NCBI GenBank assembly: GCA_014529385.2 | Contig: CM043968.1 | Coordinates: 2,572,501 to 2,636,500 of the forward strand | Direction of reading: 5' to 3' | Source: Adiantum capillus-veneris | Taxonomy: Eukaryota; Streptophyta; Polypodiopsida; Polypodiales; Pteridaceae | Length of the DNA stretch: 64,000 nucleotides | In this document: in pieces, positions 10,298-21,111 of the stretch | Layout: each line of letters begins with the position of its first letter | How positions within the stretch are numbered: the first letter of the stretch is position 1 | Position numbers and translations under genes: made by a program | Notes under the pieces: generated by a model | Database searches by the model: none | What the model was told of the DNA's origin: nothing | The model's input: the letters and a program-made list of their open reading frames with translations, nothing else

Positions 10298-11254
10298 TTA
10301 CGCGTTGGCTTTGTGTTTCTTCCTGGCAGCATCATCTTCTCTCAAAGCTGCACTGATCTGTTCTGCTGTCACTACAAATGTCTTTGGCTCATTTGGCATT
10401 TCATTTGGCATTTTGAATGCAAAAGCAATATTCTCAGGTGTTACCGACACCTTTCTACCATAGACCATAGCACTTCCATCCTCCACATCGAAGGAATCAA
10501 GAACCTGTGTGATGATAGAGTGTCAAACTCAATTTTGGTGGCTTGCACAACCACATGCAAATCCCACAATCAGAGTAACGCCTCGGCTTGCTTAGTAAAC
10601 ACATACCACTGTATTTTACTATGAGGAATAAGTGGAAGAGAAGCTTTTGCAGTAGCAACAAGTTCTTGGGTTTCTTGTATAGTCTCCTGCATTCTTTCCA
10701 ACATTTTCTTCCTACCCATACACCGTGAAGATGATGACTCAGTAGAGGGAGAAGAAGAGGACTTACTTGAAGCTTCAAATCCGTATCCTAATATAGCTGG
10801 TAAAGATAGACAGTAATCAGCAGTTTCCTCAGACAAAGAAGTGAGTGGTTGTAGTGAAGAAACTTCAGAGCTTGGCGATGGCGAATGGATAAAAGTAGGC
10901 AGACGTCATGCAGGAGATTTATGAGGAAAAATACCTACGCGCCTTACTGTTATACGCATCCCCGCGAGCCATAAAAGCTCCACTACTTATCGTTCCTAGA
11001 GTCCGGTGCACCGCAAATGACATGGTGCACATGCATTGGCTAATCCTCTCCATCTTCTCTAAAATGATCACCACTAATAGTCCAACTGACCCTTTTCTCC
11101 ATAAAAGCTGATATTGATTTCGACACTTTACTGATTCTGTTATTGCCATGGTATTATCATACTGAGACTTTTTTGACCTTTTGACTGGTTCTGGAACTGG
11201 ATGTACATGAAAAAGACTTAAAATAGCCGATTTTGGAATTTTCCTAGTCCTCAA
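10298..11254 (-). pseudogene. Proximal part of the extra coding region of element A
   Basis: Open stretches 11254-10919, 10836-10570 and 10486-10298 follow integrase directly. They contain a Ser-rich run (SSKSSSSPSTESSSS), a helical segment (ERMQETIQETQELVATAKAS) and the phrase MVYGRKVSVTPENIAFAFKM. The last resembles wording I associate with N-terminal helical domains of plant retroelement extra ORFs, but I cannot name the family. Frame changes and stops separate the pieces. Confidence 0.45.
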
Positions 11255-11292
11255 TTCCCAGACTACCAGTACCCTTATTTTTGGAAGTCTCT

Positions 11293-12461
11293 CTATCTTC
11301 TGAATAATAGAGCTTGATTCAACTTCGTATGGTCTTGCCCAGATTTTTTTAAGTTCGGTTTCTTAGGGCCTAGCTTTGATTGATAAAGCAGAACCAAATC
11401 TCCTTTCTGAACCTCCATGACTTTGATTTGTCTGTCATGCCAATGTTTCCTTCTTTGCTGAACAATTTCTTGTTCCAACATAGCTCTTTGCCTTAACTCA
11501 TCCAACCGTGTTAACTCCTCCAGTTTTTGTTTCAGATTGTGATTAAAATCTAGCCCATACTTGACTGCCATCCTGAGACTGGGTATGACAAATTCCATAG
11601 GCACAACAGCTTCGGTGCCATACACCATTCTAAATGGTGTCAATCCCGTGGTGACCTTATAAGTTGTCCGATATGCCCATAGAGCTGTTTGAGGTTTCAA
11701 GTCCCACTGGTGTGGCTCTTTCTGCACAATCTTATTGAGAATAGTCTTGACAATCTTGTTACTGCTTTCAGCTTGCTCATTGCATCTAGGATAATATGTT
11801 GTGGATTTTCGATGCTTGACTGATAGCATATCCATGAGAATATCCATAGTGTCATTGATAAAATGCGTACCTTGATCTGAGACAATCTCCACAGGACATC
11901 GTATTGACAAACAATATTTTCAAATAGAAACATAGCAGTGGACTTTGCCGTGTTGTCGGAAAGAGCCTTAGCTTCTACCCATTTGGTCACATAACAAGTG
12001 GCCATCAACATATACCTATTCTTCCTTGGAGTAATTTTCTTGAAGGGACCCATAAAATCTAGACCCCATTTCATAAAAACACCCAGTGGCTGAACCGGTG
12101 TGAGAGGAGTCATATCTATTGTTGTAGGTCTGCCCATTCTTTGGCATATATCACAAGTTTTACAAAAGCTTTTGACATCAAATATTAAAGTCTGCCACCA
12201 TAAACCAACTTGCAGAATCTTTTTGGAAGTGATATCAATAGAAAAATGTCCCCAAGAATCCCCATTATGTGCCTCCAAAATAACTTGCATTCGTTCCTCC
12301 ATAGGCACACATCTGCGAAGAATCCCATCAACTCCTAATCTGTAAAGTGATCCTCCAATGACGGTGAACTTCAGACTCTTAATAATAAGATCCTTCTTCT
12401 GATTCTGAGTCCAGTTATCTAGGAATCCTCCTTTAGAAAGAAACTGATATACCTCATACAA
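11293..12461 (-). pseudogene. Integrase of element A
   Basis: The first frame (12461-11697) holds the HHCC zinc finger (AHNGDSWGHFS, then CKTCDIC) and the start of the core (KWGLDFMGPFKKITPRKNRY, first Asp). The second (11910-11293) holds VSDQGTHFINDTMD (second Asp) and TTYYPRCNEQAESSNKIVK (Glu), then the C-terminal WHDRQIKVMEVQKGDLVLLY. The two frames overlap at about 11700-11910, so a single frameshift near 11905 splits the enzyme. All three acidic residues and the zinc ligands are present. It joins element cDNA to chromosomal DNA. Confidence 0.85.
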
Positions 12462-12970
12462 TTCTGGATCAGTTGATTATGCCGTTGTTAACCGAAACAG
12501 TTATGCATCCACTGGCTCGTCTCTTAAACACACCTCAGAGTAGCCATCCGTACTCCTAGACAGGAAATCAGCACCACAATAGCTTTTGCCGGGCTTATGG
12601 AAGATACAAAATTCAAATTCCATCAGGAACATCATCCAGTGTATCACGTTGCCTTGAATGATGACTTTGTTGATTAAAAATAATAAGGCCTAATGATCCA
12701 CATAAAAATGAAGTAGCTTGCCCAACAAATAATGTCTGAATTTGGTAGCACTGAAAACCATCCTTAAGGCTTCTCTTTTAATAGTTGTATACCCTTGTTC
12801 AACTTGATTGAACTTGCGACTAGCAAAGTATACCGGATAATCAGTTCTACCTTCTGGCTGAGCCAGTTTTGCTCCCATCGCCAGTCTTGAAGCATCGACA
12901 TGTACATGAAAAACGACGTCCCAATTTGGTTGTCAAAGAATTGGCTTACTAATAATAGCATTCTTTAAAT
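12462..12970 (-). pseudogene. RNase H of element A
   Basis: The domain starts with HVHVDASRLAMGAKLAQPEG near 12910-12850 (first Asp), continues with VYFASRKFNQVEQGYTTIKR, and reaches HFYVDH followed by a TAG at 12690, where relatives have Gln. Beyond the stop, CGADFLSRS near 12570 marks the last catalytic Asp. One frame change lies near 12890. It connects RT with integrase in the usual gypsy order. Confidence 0.75.
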
Positions 12971-13538
12971 TCTGAAAACTCTCCTCATATTCATCAATCC
13001 AACTGAACTTGCTGGTCTTCTCTGTAAGTTCATACAAAGGTAATTCATGGGAAGCAAACTTGTGCACAAATGGTCGATAAAAGTTGATATATCCAAGAAA
13101 AGAGCTTAACTTTGACACATTTCGAGGCGCCTTGGCCTGTTGGATACATTGGATCTTGTCATTGTCCATTTCTATACCATTCCTGGACACTACATGTCCC
13201 ACTAGCTGTCCTTTATAAACTAAGAAAACAGATTTGAATGGGTTCAAACAGATTCGCTTTTCTTGACAAGCGCTGGAAAACCATTTCAAGAAAAAGTAAA
13301 TGCTTCTCCTCCGTTGAATACTAGTAAAATCATCCATAAATATGGCAAGGAATCGGTGAAGGAATTCACTGAATATTTCCATCATACATCGTTGAAAAGT
13401 GGCTGGTGCGTTGCAAAGACCAAATGGCATTACCAGATACATGAATGCTCCCCACTCATTAATAAAAGTGGTTTTATTTGATCTTCATGAGAAATCTGTA
13501 ACTGCTTATAGCCACTATAAACATCATTAACATAACCA
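12933..13538 (-). pseudogene. Reverse transcriptase of element A, 5'-truncated
   Basis: RT enters at the block DVYSGYKQLQISHEDQ (13520-13470). After a one-base frameshift it continues as WGAFMYLVMPFGLCNAPATF and the catalytic FMDD in FLAIFMDDFTSI. The thumb reads KLSSFLGYINFYRPFVHKF. Everything upstream of the GY block is missing because element B's LTR end abuts at 13539. The FGLCNAPATFQRC wording is typical of the Athila branch in my memory. Confidence 0.82.
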
Positions 13539-14920
13539 TGAGAGAGATCATGATGTATTTACAAGTTATTGAGGTGCTACAAATGATTTATTGGATTGAT
13601 GGAGTAAAAGATTGTAGAATAGAAAGAGTGGAGGATAGAGTTGCACTTCCTCCAAAGAGGAGGGTTAGGAGGGAGGATGTGAAAGAGGGAGAGTTGGGGT
13701 TTTCTCTACTATTGATCAAGAAACAACATGAAGTTGAAAATATAGGTGTGTGTCATTGAGTCTCTCCAAGGGGGGCTATTTATAGTTGTGTAGGAGTGGG
13801 ATTATGCTACACTTAATTAGGGTGAGTGATTAGCCCTAATTAAGTGTCCTTTGACCACTCATTGAATATTGGACATAAAAGGGACTATTTATTCACCAAA
13901 AATATCATTTTAGACCGTGAAGGCTCCATAGGGGTGCATAATGTAGGTGGGCCCCACCATGAGGCCCTACGGGTGGCTCCTGCGGGGTATCTCAACTTGT
14001 CTGTCTTGGCATTTAGAAAGCATCTTTAGGTTGGTCCCATCACATGCAAGTGACCTTGATCACTCATTGCTCTTATAGAAGATGAGTAGGGGAAAAATAA
14101 GATCTCACCCTCTTGATTTACTTTATTTACAGTTCCCTTTTGCTGCGAATCTGACAGATTTACACTATTTTGACCATAACTTTTTACCTGTAGCTCGGAA
14201 TGACATGCTTCAAAAGGAAAATTTGACCTTCTCAACATGTTTGATATGAATTTGGACTATTCTTCATGCCCATGCACCAAGGAATTCGGTTTGGAAGGTC
14301 CACACTAGGCTAGGGAACCTTTTGCTTCCAAGTCTTCTTGTATGGGCCCTTTGCTTGTATGCATCCAAGGGGAATCATGCTTTTTCAAAAGGGTATGATG
14401 CTTAAACAAATAGAGGAGGGCCCAATATTATTTTCTTGTGAAAAGAATATACAATTTGAGTCTTTTTGAAAGGAGAAAAACTATATGTATATTCTTAAGA
14501 GATATCGGGCCACCTATAAGGGGCATAGAAGAGTTGTAGAGATGGACCATAATCTTTGGTAAAGACAAGTGGAGAGTTGATTTTCCATGGTAATTTATCT
14601 ATATGGGATGGAAGATGGATATATTATTTTTCTACTACTAATTCACAAGAGGTAAGAAAGTTTGGGGGTAGATAGTTGGTTATTGTATTCTTACTTTTAT
14701 TTACAAAGTAAAAAAGAAAAGGGTGGTAATATAAATATATGACTAAGGTGTAATTTTTGGGAAGAGTACAATGTATGTGTCGCCACAAAGGTTAAATGAA
14801 GAGGGGGAATTTACTCTAGATAACTTAATAGCGTAGAAAAATATATACACATATGAGGAAGAGGATGTTGAGTAGGCTGAAAAATGTTGCAAAAAGATGG
14901 TTACCATTTTATGCCACTCA
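13539..14920 (-). repeat. Putative 3' LTR of element B
   Basis: The end at 13539 (minus ...CTCTCTCA) is fixed by the junction with RT of element A. A TATA box (CTATAAATAG) lies at about 13779-13788, placed as expected near the LTR end. The proposed start, TGAGTGGC at 14920, pairs with the terminal CTCA and follows a GGGGGAGGG purine tract, but no second copy exists here to confirm it. Confidence 0.45.
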
Positions 14921-15249
14921 TATTAGCCCTCCCCCAAGCCTAGAGATATTCATATCTTTAGGAGGATGGTGTTGGTTCTTTTTCTTCTTTTTTTTTTCTC
15001 TTTTTTTGTCATTTTTCCTTTTTCACTTTTCTTTTCAATAGGAGGAGTGTCATGCACTCTTTTACTCCATTAGACCTGCTTTTCATTACCTCAATCCCAT
15101 AAATCGGAGATGGGAGGGTTGCCTTGGGTATGTTCAGATTCCAAGGCTGGTTCTTCTTTGCACATCAAAGCTTTAAAAATAGGTGGAGCATTTGCCAAGC
15201 CGAAGGGAGCCATGCCAATTTGGAGCTTAGACGATGTAGGCACATGACT
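14921..15249 (-). other. Purine tracts and 3' untranslated region of element B
   Basis: The minus strand carries CTTGGGGGAGGG at 14932-14943 and a roughly 65-base A/G tract at about 14977-15040. Both are candidate plus-strand primers. At 15170-15230 an isolated RT-like phrase, GMAPFGLANAPPIFKALM, is readable out of place downstream of integrase. Confidence 0.45.
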
Positions 15250-17291
15250 TCATATCAACGGATTGAAACGTTGAAAGTAGGGCTTTAATCTCCATCCATT
15301 GACTCTGGTCTTGTGGAGTTTTTCTGATAAATCTGCTAATCTGTAACTACCATTCCCAAACTTTGTTTTTATCATGAAAGGTCCCTCCCATCTTTGCAAA
15401 AACTTTTTGTCAAGTCTAGTATCAAGTCGGTTATCATAGCGAAGAACCAACATACCTTCCTTCAATCCTTTCCCTTTGAGCTTCTTGTTGATTTTGTCCC
15501 TTTGGCTTGTCGCTTTGGTGATGTAGTGATCACTGACTCTTCTCTATCTAGCTCAAGTCGTTGGAGATCTAAGATCCTTTCATGTAGAACCTCTTTTGGT
15601 TTTTTTGCCACTCTTGCAAGAACGCGCAAGCTTGAGAGCTCTACCTCAATGGGGAGAAGTGCCTCCTGTCCATAAACTAGATGAAAAGGGGTGAATTGGG
15701 TAGATACCTTGAAAGATGTCCTATACGCCCAAAGAGTAGCCGTCAAATGGAGATCCCAATCATTAGGCCGGTCCACAACCTGTTTAGAAATGATCTTACA
15801 TATCATTCCATTCACTTTTTCCACTAATCCATTGCATTGAGGATAGTAGGGTGTGGAATGCAGGTGTTTCACTTTTAACCTCCTCAAGAGATCATTCAGA
15901 AGGTCAGCCCTAAAACCCGGGCCTCGATCTGATAAGATTTCTAGGGGTGTTCCAAACCTACTACAAATACGGTCAAAAATAAACTTTGATACCTCTTCAA
16001 CTGTGATTCGGGTTGTGCTTGTTGCTTCCGCCCATCGTGTCATGTAGTCAACACCCATGATGATGAAAACCTTTCCTGTAGAAGTACGAGGTAGGGGACC
16101 TATTGCATCCACACCCCACTTTTCAAAAGGGCCATAAGATATTATTGGGACTCGAGGCTCATATGTTAGTCGTCTATCCCCAGAAATTTGGCATGGCTTA
16201 CATGCCTTACACCAATATTGGACATCACGATGTAAGCTCGGCCAAATAAACCCTACTTGTAAAATCTTCCTACTTGTAATATCGTGAGAAAAGTGACCAC
16301 CACAGACATCATCATGACATGAAAGAAGAATTTTCTCTATCTCTTGCACACTTGGTACTCTCCTCAAGACCAAATCTTTCCCTTTGTGATATAAATCATC
16401 CCCGATCAACTGGTAAGGTGTGGCCTTCTTAACTAGTCTATGTCTTTGCACCTTGTCTAAGTGTTTGGGACACTCACCTGCTTGTAGAAAGAAGATAATG
16501 TCTTTTAGCTCCTCTTGACCTTGATATTTGGGTTCATATAGTTTCACACCTCCTACCGCCATTTGAAGCTTTTCATTTGTGAGTAAGTCTGCTTCCTTGT
16601 TATGATTTCTCACACTGTGTTGTACCTGTGTTTCTTTAAAACCCTTCATCAAAGCTCTTACACTACTAAGCCACTCAAACAATGTACGATTCTTGCACCT
16701 CCAAGTTCCTTGGATTTGCCTGACCACTAGCAAAGAATCACCTTTTATAATAAGTCTTTGTATGCCTAATTCTTTGCATTGTTCTAACCCAAGGGTTAGA
16801 GCAGCATACTCAGCCTCATTGTTAGAGTGAACATTTGGTAGAGTGATACCTTTTCTAACCATTACCTCCTTTTGTGGGTTCGAAATGATGATCCCCCTTG
16901 CTGCTTTGTCTTGTTGGCGTTGATAAGCTCCGTCAAAGCATAAAGTATGGGCATTATTAATCTCGTTCACTTTGAACTGTTTTGAGCCTTCCTCTCTTTG
17001 TAGTCGTGATCCTTCCCTTTCTCTCACTTTGTAGGTGAGAATGTCTGCAAGTCCTGCTCTTGTGCTATCTTCTACAAGGAAAGTGTATTCAAATTCTTGG
17101 AGTTCAAGCACCCACTTTGCTATTCTAGATGAGAGGCTCATGTGTTGTACTACATATGGTAGATTGTGCTCTAAGGTGAGAAAAACAAATGGCACAGGGA
17201 GAAGATACGATCGAAACTTCCTTACCGCAAACAAGATTGCAAAGACCACTTTCTCCATTTCAGTGTATCCCTTCTCGGCCGGAGTCATCAC
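15250..17291 (-). CDS. RNase H end, archaeal-type RNase H and integrase of element B
   Basis: A 609-residue open frame (17291-15462) plus an overlapping C-terminal piece (15465-15250). From the start: RNase H C-terminal half (KGYTEMEKVVFAILFAVRKF), then a second RNase H at residues about 110-240 with CFDGAYQRQQ, NNEAEYAALTLGLEQCKELG, IKGDSLLVVRQIQGTW and RNHNKEAD. Integrase follows: zinc finger (HDDVCGGHFSHD, CKACKPC) and DDE core (KWGVDAIGPLPR, SDRGPGFRADLL, YYPQCNGLVEKVNGM). The last piece reads FLQRWEGPFMIKTKFGNGSY, a GPF/Y-type C-terminus. Catalytic residues look intact, but a frameshift near 15462 splits off the end. Confidence 0.85.
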
Positions 17292-17303
17292 CTTGCTTGC
17301 GAA

Positions 17304-17990
17304 CTAGATCGGCCTCATGTATGATGTTTTAGGATCTTTTTGCATCAAAACAACACTAATTGCTTCGAAACCTACACTTGGAGTGACATAGTAGGTCTCC
17401 TTTGGATCTGGTGGCATTAGGATTGGGAGAGAGCTAAGAATGCCCTTCACTTCCTCAAAACATTTTGCATGTTCCCTCCCCCATTCAAATGTAGATTGGC
17501 TTGCCAACCTATGCAAAGGGGCGATGGCTTCTGCTAGGAGATGGATGAAGTGAGACATGTACCTCACTTTGTGGTTGAAGGTCATTAGCTCCTTAGTTGT
17601 TGTTGGTGGAGATAATGACAAAAGGGCCTCTACTTTAGAGGGATCCACTTGAATTCCTTGTGAAGAAACCACATGGCCTAGAAAAACCACCTGAGATTCA
17701 CCGATATGACACTTCTCTGGGTTGAGTTGTCCCCCAAATTGATGGAGCCTCTTAAGCCCCTCTTCAACTTTTTGGCAGTGAAGTGATCTACGACTATAAA
17801 TACAGAAATCAGCCATAAAGACTCTTATAGATTTTCCAAACAATGGCTAAAATACAAATATTGTGAATCTCATGAAGGTGCTAGGAGCATTGGTGAGCCC
17901 AAAAGGCATTACTCTGAATGCAAAACATCCCCAAGGTGTGATGAAGGTGGTTTTTGGTTGGTCCTCTTCTGCTATTCTAATTTGAAAATA
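17304..17990 (-). pseudogene. Reverse transcriptase C-terminal half of element B, active site altered
   Basis: The core block [16 protein letters not shown] is readable near 17920-17870 in a broken frame. The catalytic block then reads IRVFMADFCIYS, where relatives have two consecutive Asp, so GAT has become GCT at the first catalytic Asp. The thumb continues with QVVFLGHVVSSQGIQVDPSK to a TAG at 17304-17306, just before FASKVMTPAEKGY. The first RNase H start lacks its Asp as well. RT activity must be lost. Confidence 0.82.
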
Positions 17991-19625
17991 TCATGAATAC
18001 CCATCACACACAGTGTAGCATTCGTGACCTGCTACCTCATTCAAAATTTCATCTTGGAAAGGGAGAGGGAAGTGGTCCCTCTTTGTCGCAGCATTGAGGG
18101 GTTTGTAATCCACGCAGACCCTCCATTTACCATTCTTCTTGGGAGTGACTACAATAGGTGATACCCATTCGGAGTTGGATACTGGATAGATGAATCCAGC
18201 CTTCAAGAGTCGATTCACTTCTTGTAGGAGAGCCTTTTGTTGCACAGATCCTAGTCGCCTTAACTTTTGAGCCACGGGTTTGGTCCCTGTTTTCAATTCA
18301 ATTCGATGCTCTATTACATCTACACCTCTTATTTGTGAGTAGTCAGTGATAAACAAATTGGGATACCTCCTTAACATATTGATGTAGGACCTCTTCTCCT
18401 CACAAGTAAGATATTTTGCAAGCATCTTCTCAAATCCTTCTGCAAGGTGGTGGCATCTTTCATCCCCTCGTGTGTGATTGTATGTTGGCTTTTCTTCTAC
18501 AGAAACATCTTGGGTGTTGGCGTTGAATACAATTCCCTTTACCTCCAAAGAAGACTCCTCTTCACTGGTTGATGCTTCCTCATCACTTGAGTAAGGACTC
18601 TCCTCCTCGCTCTCTTCATCTGCCGTGGTTTCGTAGTTGATATCTAGTTGCTTTCCTTCTCGCCAATCATACACCACCGGTTGACCCTTCTTAAGAATCA
18701 AACGACCACTTCCCCATTTTTGATTTGCATTCACAGCAATGAGCCAAGGCCTCCCTAGGATGATGGGATAGCCCTCCCCCTTAGCTGGCATGACATACAT
18801 ATCCACTCGTGCATCTATGTTACATACAGAGACTTTTACATTTTCAATGATCCCCAAACACTTCACACTTGAGTTGTTGGCTAGCCTAGCTTGACAATTA
18901 GAGGACTTTGTAATTTCAAGCCCTAACCTGTTCATTGATTTTTTCGTGATCACACACATTTGAGCTCCACCATCAACATATACATTAGACACCTTTTTAC
19001 CCCTTATGTAAGCATCCACAATGGGTTCCACATCTTTTTGTAGCTTTGAGGCCACAACCTTAATGGAAAGATTTGCTTTGTTTTTTGGAATTCTTGTACT
19101 TACCAACTTTGGCCATTGCCTTCTTACTTTGGCTGATAGGTGTAGAAGTTGAGGCCATGAAATGTTTGGCTTTTGGGTTTGTAAATCCTCCAGGATGTTG
19201 TAGGGCTCTAGCTCCTTTCCCAATGGGAAGTCGTTGATACCAATTTCCCTTCGCCTTGATCTTTTCTTCCTGCTACTTTCAGCTTCTTCCATCTTTGACT
19301 TCTTTTTCTTGTCCCTTCTGGCTGAATTTGTTCCTTCACTTCTCATGTCTTCATCCTTATCATGTGCTCTTGTGCGTTTTTCTGCCGGCATAACATCAAA
19401 GTTTAGAGTATGCTCATCTATTACCTCTTCTAGCTTGATGATGTTGACTCCTCTTTCTTCCTCCTCATGTGGGACGGGAGGTATATTTGCTGGTGGTGGT
19501 GGTCGACGAAGGATTTGTGGGCCTTGAGCTAGTTCCTGCTGCACAGTGAGAGGAGGCAGTCTAGGGGGATATATGTCTCCCGGAAGTTGCCTTGGATGTG
19601 GACAATTGTACATTCCATGGCCCAT
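17991..19625 (-). CDS. Protease and N-terminal reverse transcriptase polyprotein of element B
   Basis: This 544-residue open frame starts inside the gag zinc knuckle (GHGMYNCPHP). Residues about 85-130 are very basic (RRDKKKKSKMEEAESSRKKR). The aspartic protease lies at about 210-320: VYVDGGAQMCVITKKS holds the active site (DGG in place of DSG) and IILGRPWLIAVNANQKWGSG is the flap end. An acidic linker (ADEESEEESPYSSDEEASTS) precedes RT, which starts at KPVAQKLRRL and shows KKNGKWRVCVDYKPLNAATK. The frame ends at YTVCDGYS before the RT core. Confidence 0.85.
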   Translation of the reverse strand: MGHGMYNCPHPRQLPGDIYPPRLPPLTVQQELAQGPQILRRPPPPANIPPVPHEEEERGVNIIKLEEVIDEHTLNFDVMPAEKRTRAHDKDEDMRSEGTNSARRDKKKKSKMEEAESSRKKRSRRREIGINDFPLGKELEPYNILEDLQTQKPNISWPQLLHLSAKVRRQWPKLVSTRIPKNKANLSIKVVASKLQKDVEPIVDAYIRGKKVSNVYVDGGAQMCVITKKSMNRLGLEITKSSNCQARLANNSSVKCLGIIENVKVSVCNIDARVDMYVMPAKGEGYPIILGRPWLIAVNANQKWGSGRLILKKGQPVVYDWREGKQLDINYETTADEESEEESPYSSDEEASTSEEESSLEVKGIVFNANTQDVSVEEKPTYNHTRGDERCHHLAEGFEKMLAKYLTCEEKRSYINMLRRYPNLFITDYSQIRGVDVIEHRIELKTGTKPVAQKLRRLGSVQQKALLQEVNRLLKAGFIYPVSNSEWVSPIVVTPKKNGKWRVCVDYKPLNAATKRDHFPLPFQDEILNEVAGHECYTVCDGYS

Positions 19626-19965
19626 TTCATTGCAATTCTAACATCGCAACTCTTGAGCTTGTCTTCGTTGATTGCGATTCCCTTCTCTTCGTTGTCGTTG
19701 TTGAGGTAGGCCCTGTACTAGATTCAGAGTGAGGTTCTCAAGCTGTTGAGTTAGCCTTTGTAAAACCTCTTGTTGAGAGTTAACTCCTATTTGTGAAGAT
19801 TGTGCAAGAGGGGCCCTAATTGGTGCTTCCATGGTTTGTGAAGACTCCCTCTCACTCACTTCATTCAAACCCCTTCCTCTATGTGCTTGGAAGTGTAGTT
19901 TTCTAGACTTGATGATGGCTACCTCACGTGCTTCTTCGAAGGTGGAAACGCTTAGTCACTGCTTT
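19626..19965 (-). pseudogene. C-terminal gag of element B with a stop inside the zinc knuckle
   Basis: The frame reads EEAREVAIIKSRKLHFQ, then a Gln-rich stretch (SQQEVLQRLTQQLENLTL), then RNQRRQAQELRC, and meets a TAG as the second residue of the CCHC knuckle (C-stop-N-C...H...C). Gag similarity ends near 19965, so the capsid part is missing. The TAG most simply derives from a Trp TGG codon. Confidence 0.7.
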
Positions 19966-20951
19966 TGGTCAGAGAAAATTGGGAGTTATTCAAATAGGCA
20001 ACACTATTGTTGAGCAACTCTAAAACATAGACAGGATGGGGGGTTGTGCTAATTATATCAGTAAGAGATGCTTCTCTCTCTCGTGCTCGACCTGGGGTGC
20101 TAATTATATAAGTAAGAGAAGTGAGAGCTGCTTTTCTCTCTTTCGCGTGCATGCAATGTGCACAGATTCACTTAGCTCCTGAAAAGTTGGTCATCCATGC
20201 TTGTTAGTCTTAAAATAACGTGGTATTCTCTTAAATAGCATGCTAGCTAAACTAGGCATGGTAAAAATAGCATTGTTGGGGTCGGTGATTGCAGTAGCCC
20301 TCCTGAGGCACAACTGCAATTGCTTCAATTATGATCTACGCTTAGACCCCAACAATGTTGCAATCGGCCCTGCTTTTAGACTCTAAAAATGGCGTAGGCC
20401 GGCGCAACATATGAATTAGCAAATAATTCTTTTTTGGATTCTACAAAGGGTGCATAGTTGGCTCAGTAAAAGAATTAGAAAATCATGCAAGTCACTGTTA
20501 TACATCTATGTTGCACCATAGTCGATGCCTGTTATACATCTTCATTGTTATAAATCTGCAATGTAGCCATAGTCGATGCCTATTATCTACACAACGTGAG
20601 AGACGTTGCCATCACTATGTATTGGCATGCGGTACATCAGGCTGCACCCTGGTGGCCTAGGAGCAAATATCAGCGTGCACCAGCATGCCTCTTGCAGTCT
20701 CATGCCCACGTCACTAGCAACTGCCTTGCAACCTTATGACCTTCTGGATGCAACACGACCATAAAGGAAAAGAGCCTAAGTTAGTTTGACTTATCTTTGG
20801 TCGTGTGTTGCGTGTGATGATGCTTGTGCTATAGTGGGTAGCTCAACAACTTGCTTGTGATGATCGTTTGTTGCTATTGTGAAGCTTCTATACCAACAAA
20901 TATCGTGCCCTGCCTTGGATGGCCTACTCACCAAAACCTTGCGCCTTAGAA
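19966..20951. other. Non-coding DNA with short repeats
   Basis: I see no gene. A local duplication, GTGCTAATTATAT.AGTAAGAGA, occurs at 20046 and 20098. A perfect 12-bp inverted repeat (ATTGTTGGGGTC at 20272-20283 and GACCCCAACAAT at 20345-20356) could form a stem with a 61-base loop. The right part may be the leader of the short-LTR element whose primer site is at 20952. Confidence 0.5.
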
Positions 20952-20967
20952 GGCTGCTCTGATACCA
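20952..20967 (-). other. Primer binding site for initiator-Met tRNA
   Basis: The minus strand reads TGGTATCAGAGCAGCC. The first 12 bases are the standard plant retroelement site complementary to the 3' end of initiator-Met tRNA. It follows directly on the LTR end ...GTTAACA. Confidence 0.75.
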
Positions 20968-21111
20968 TGTTAACAAGGGAGAAGAAAGAGAGATGACACC
21001 ACAATATGCATGCCCCAAAAGTGTGCAAACTCTACACACTGAGTGTGCATATATAGTGGGGACCTCAACTTATATATAGTATGAGGGTGATCTCCATACA
21101 TAGCTCCAACA
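20968..21111 (-). repeat. Short LTR (144 bp) of a retroelement remnant
   Basis: On the minus strand it starts TGTTGGAGCTATG at 21111 and ends CTTGTTAACA at 20968, directly before the primer site. A TATATATAAG box (around 21070-21078) lies inside. The size suits a copia element with short LTRs or a TRIM-type miniature element. No partner LTR or coding region was found. Confidence 0.6.

Larger units (their letters stand above)
5648..13538 (-). mobile_element. Element A: Athila-like Ty3/gypsy element, 5' part missing
   Basis: On the minus strand the order is RT (13538), RNase H, integrase (to 11293), a long extra coding region (11254 to about 6445), then a 777-bp 3' LTR (6424 to 5648). RT wording such as MPFGLCNAPATFQRC and the coding region downstream of integrase suggest an Athila-type layout. 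Element B interrupts it at 13539, and gag, protease and the 5' LTR are not in the window. The terminal TGTTGG start and the LTR insertion into gypsy-1 support the right boundary. Confidence 0.8.
13539..19965 (-). mobile_element. Element B: Tat-like Ty3/gypsy element inserted in element A
   Basis: On the minus strand the order is gag end (19965), zinc knuckle, protease, RT, RNase H, a second archaeal-type RNase H, integrase, purine-rich 3' region, 3' LTR (to 13539). The dual RNase H is the hallmark of the Tat branch (Ogre/Retand/Tat). Its 3' LTR end sits inside RT of element A. The 5' LTR and most of gag are missing: sequence past about 19965 no longer reads as gag. Stops, frameshifts and a mutated RT active site make it inactive. 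Confidence 0.82.

Noticed and set aside
20272-20356. 12-bp inverted repeat as a terminator or miniature transposon
   Set aside because: No target duplication is apparent and plants do not use such terminators; kept only as a note.
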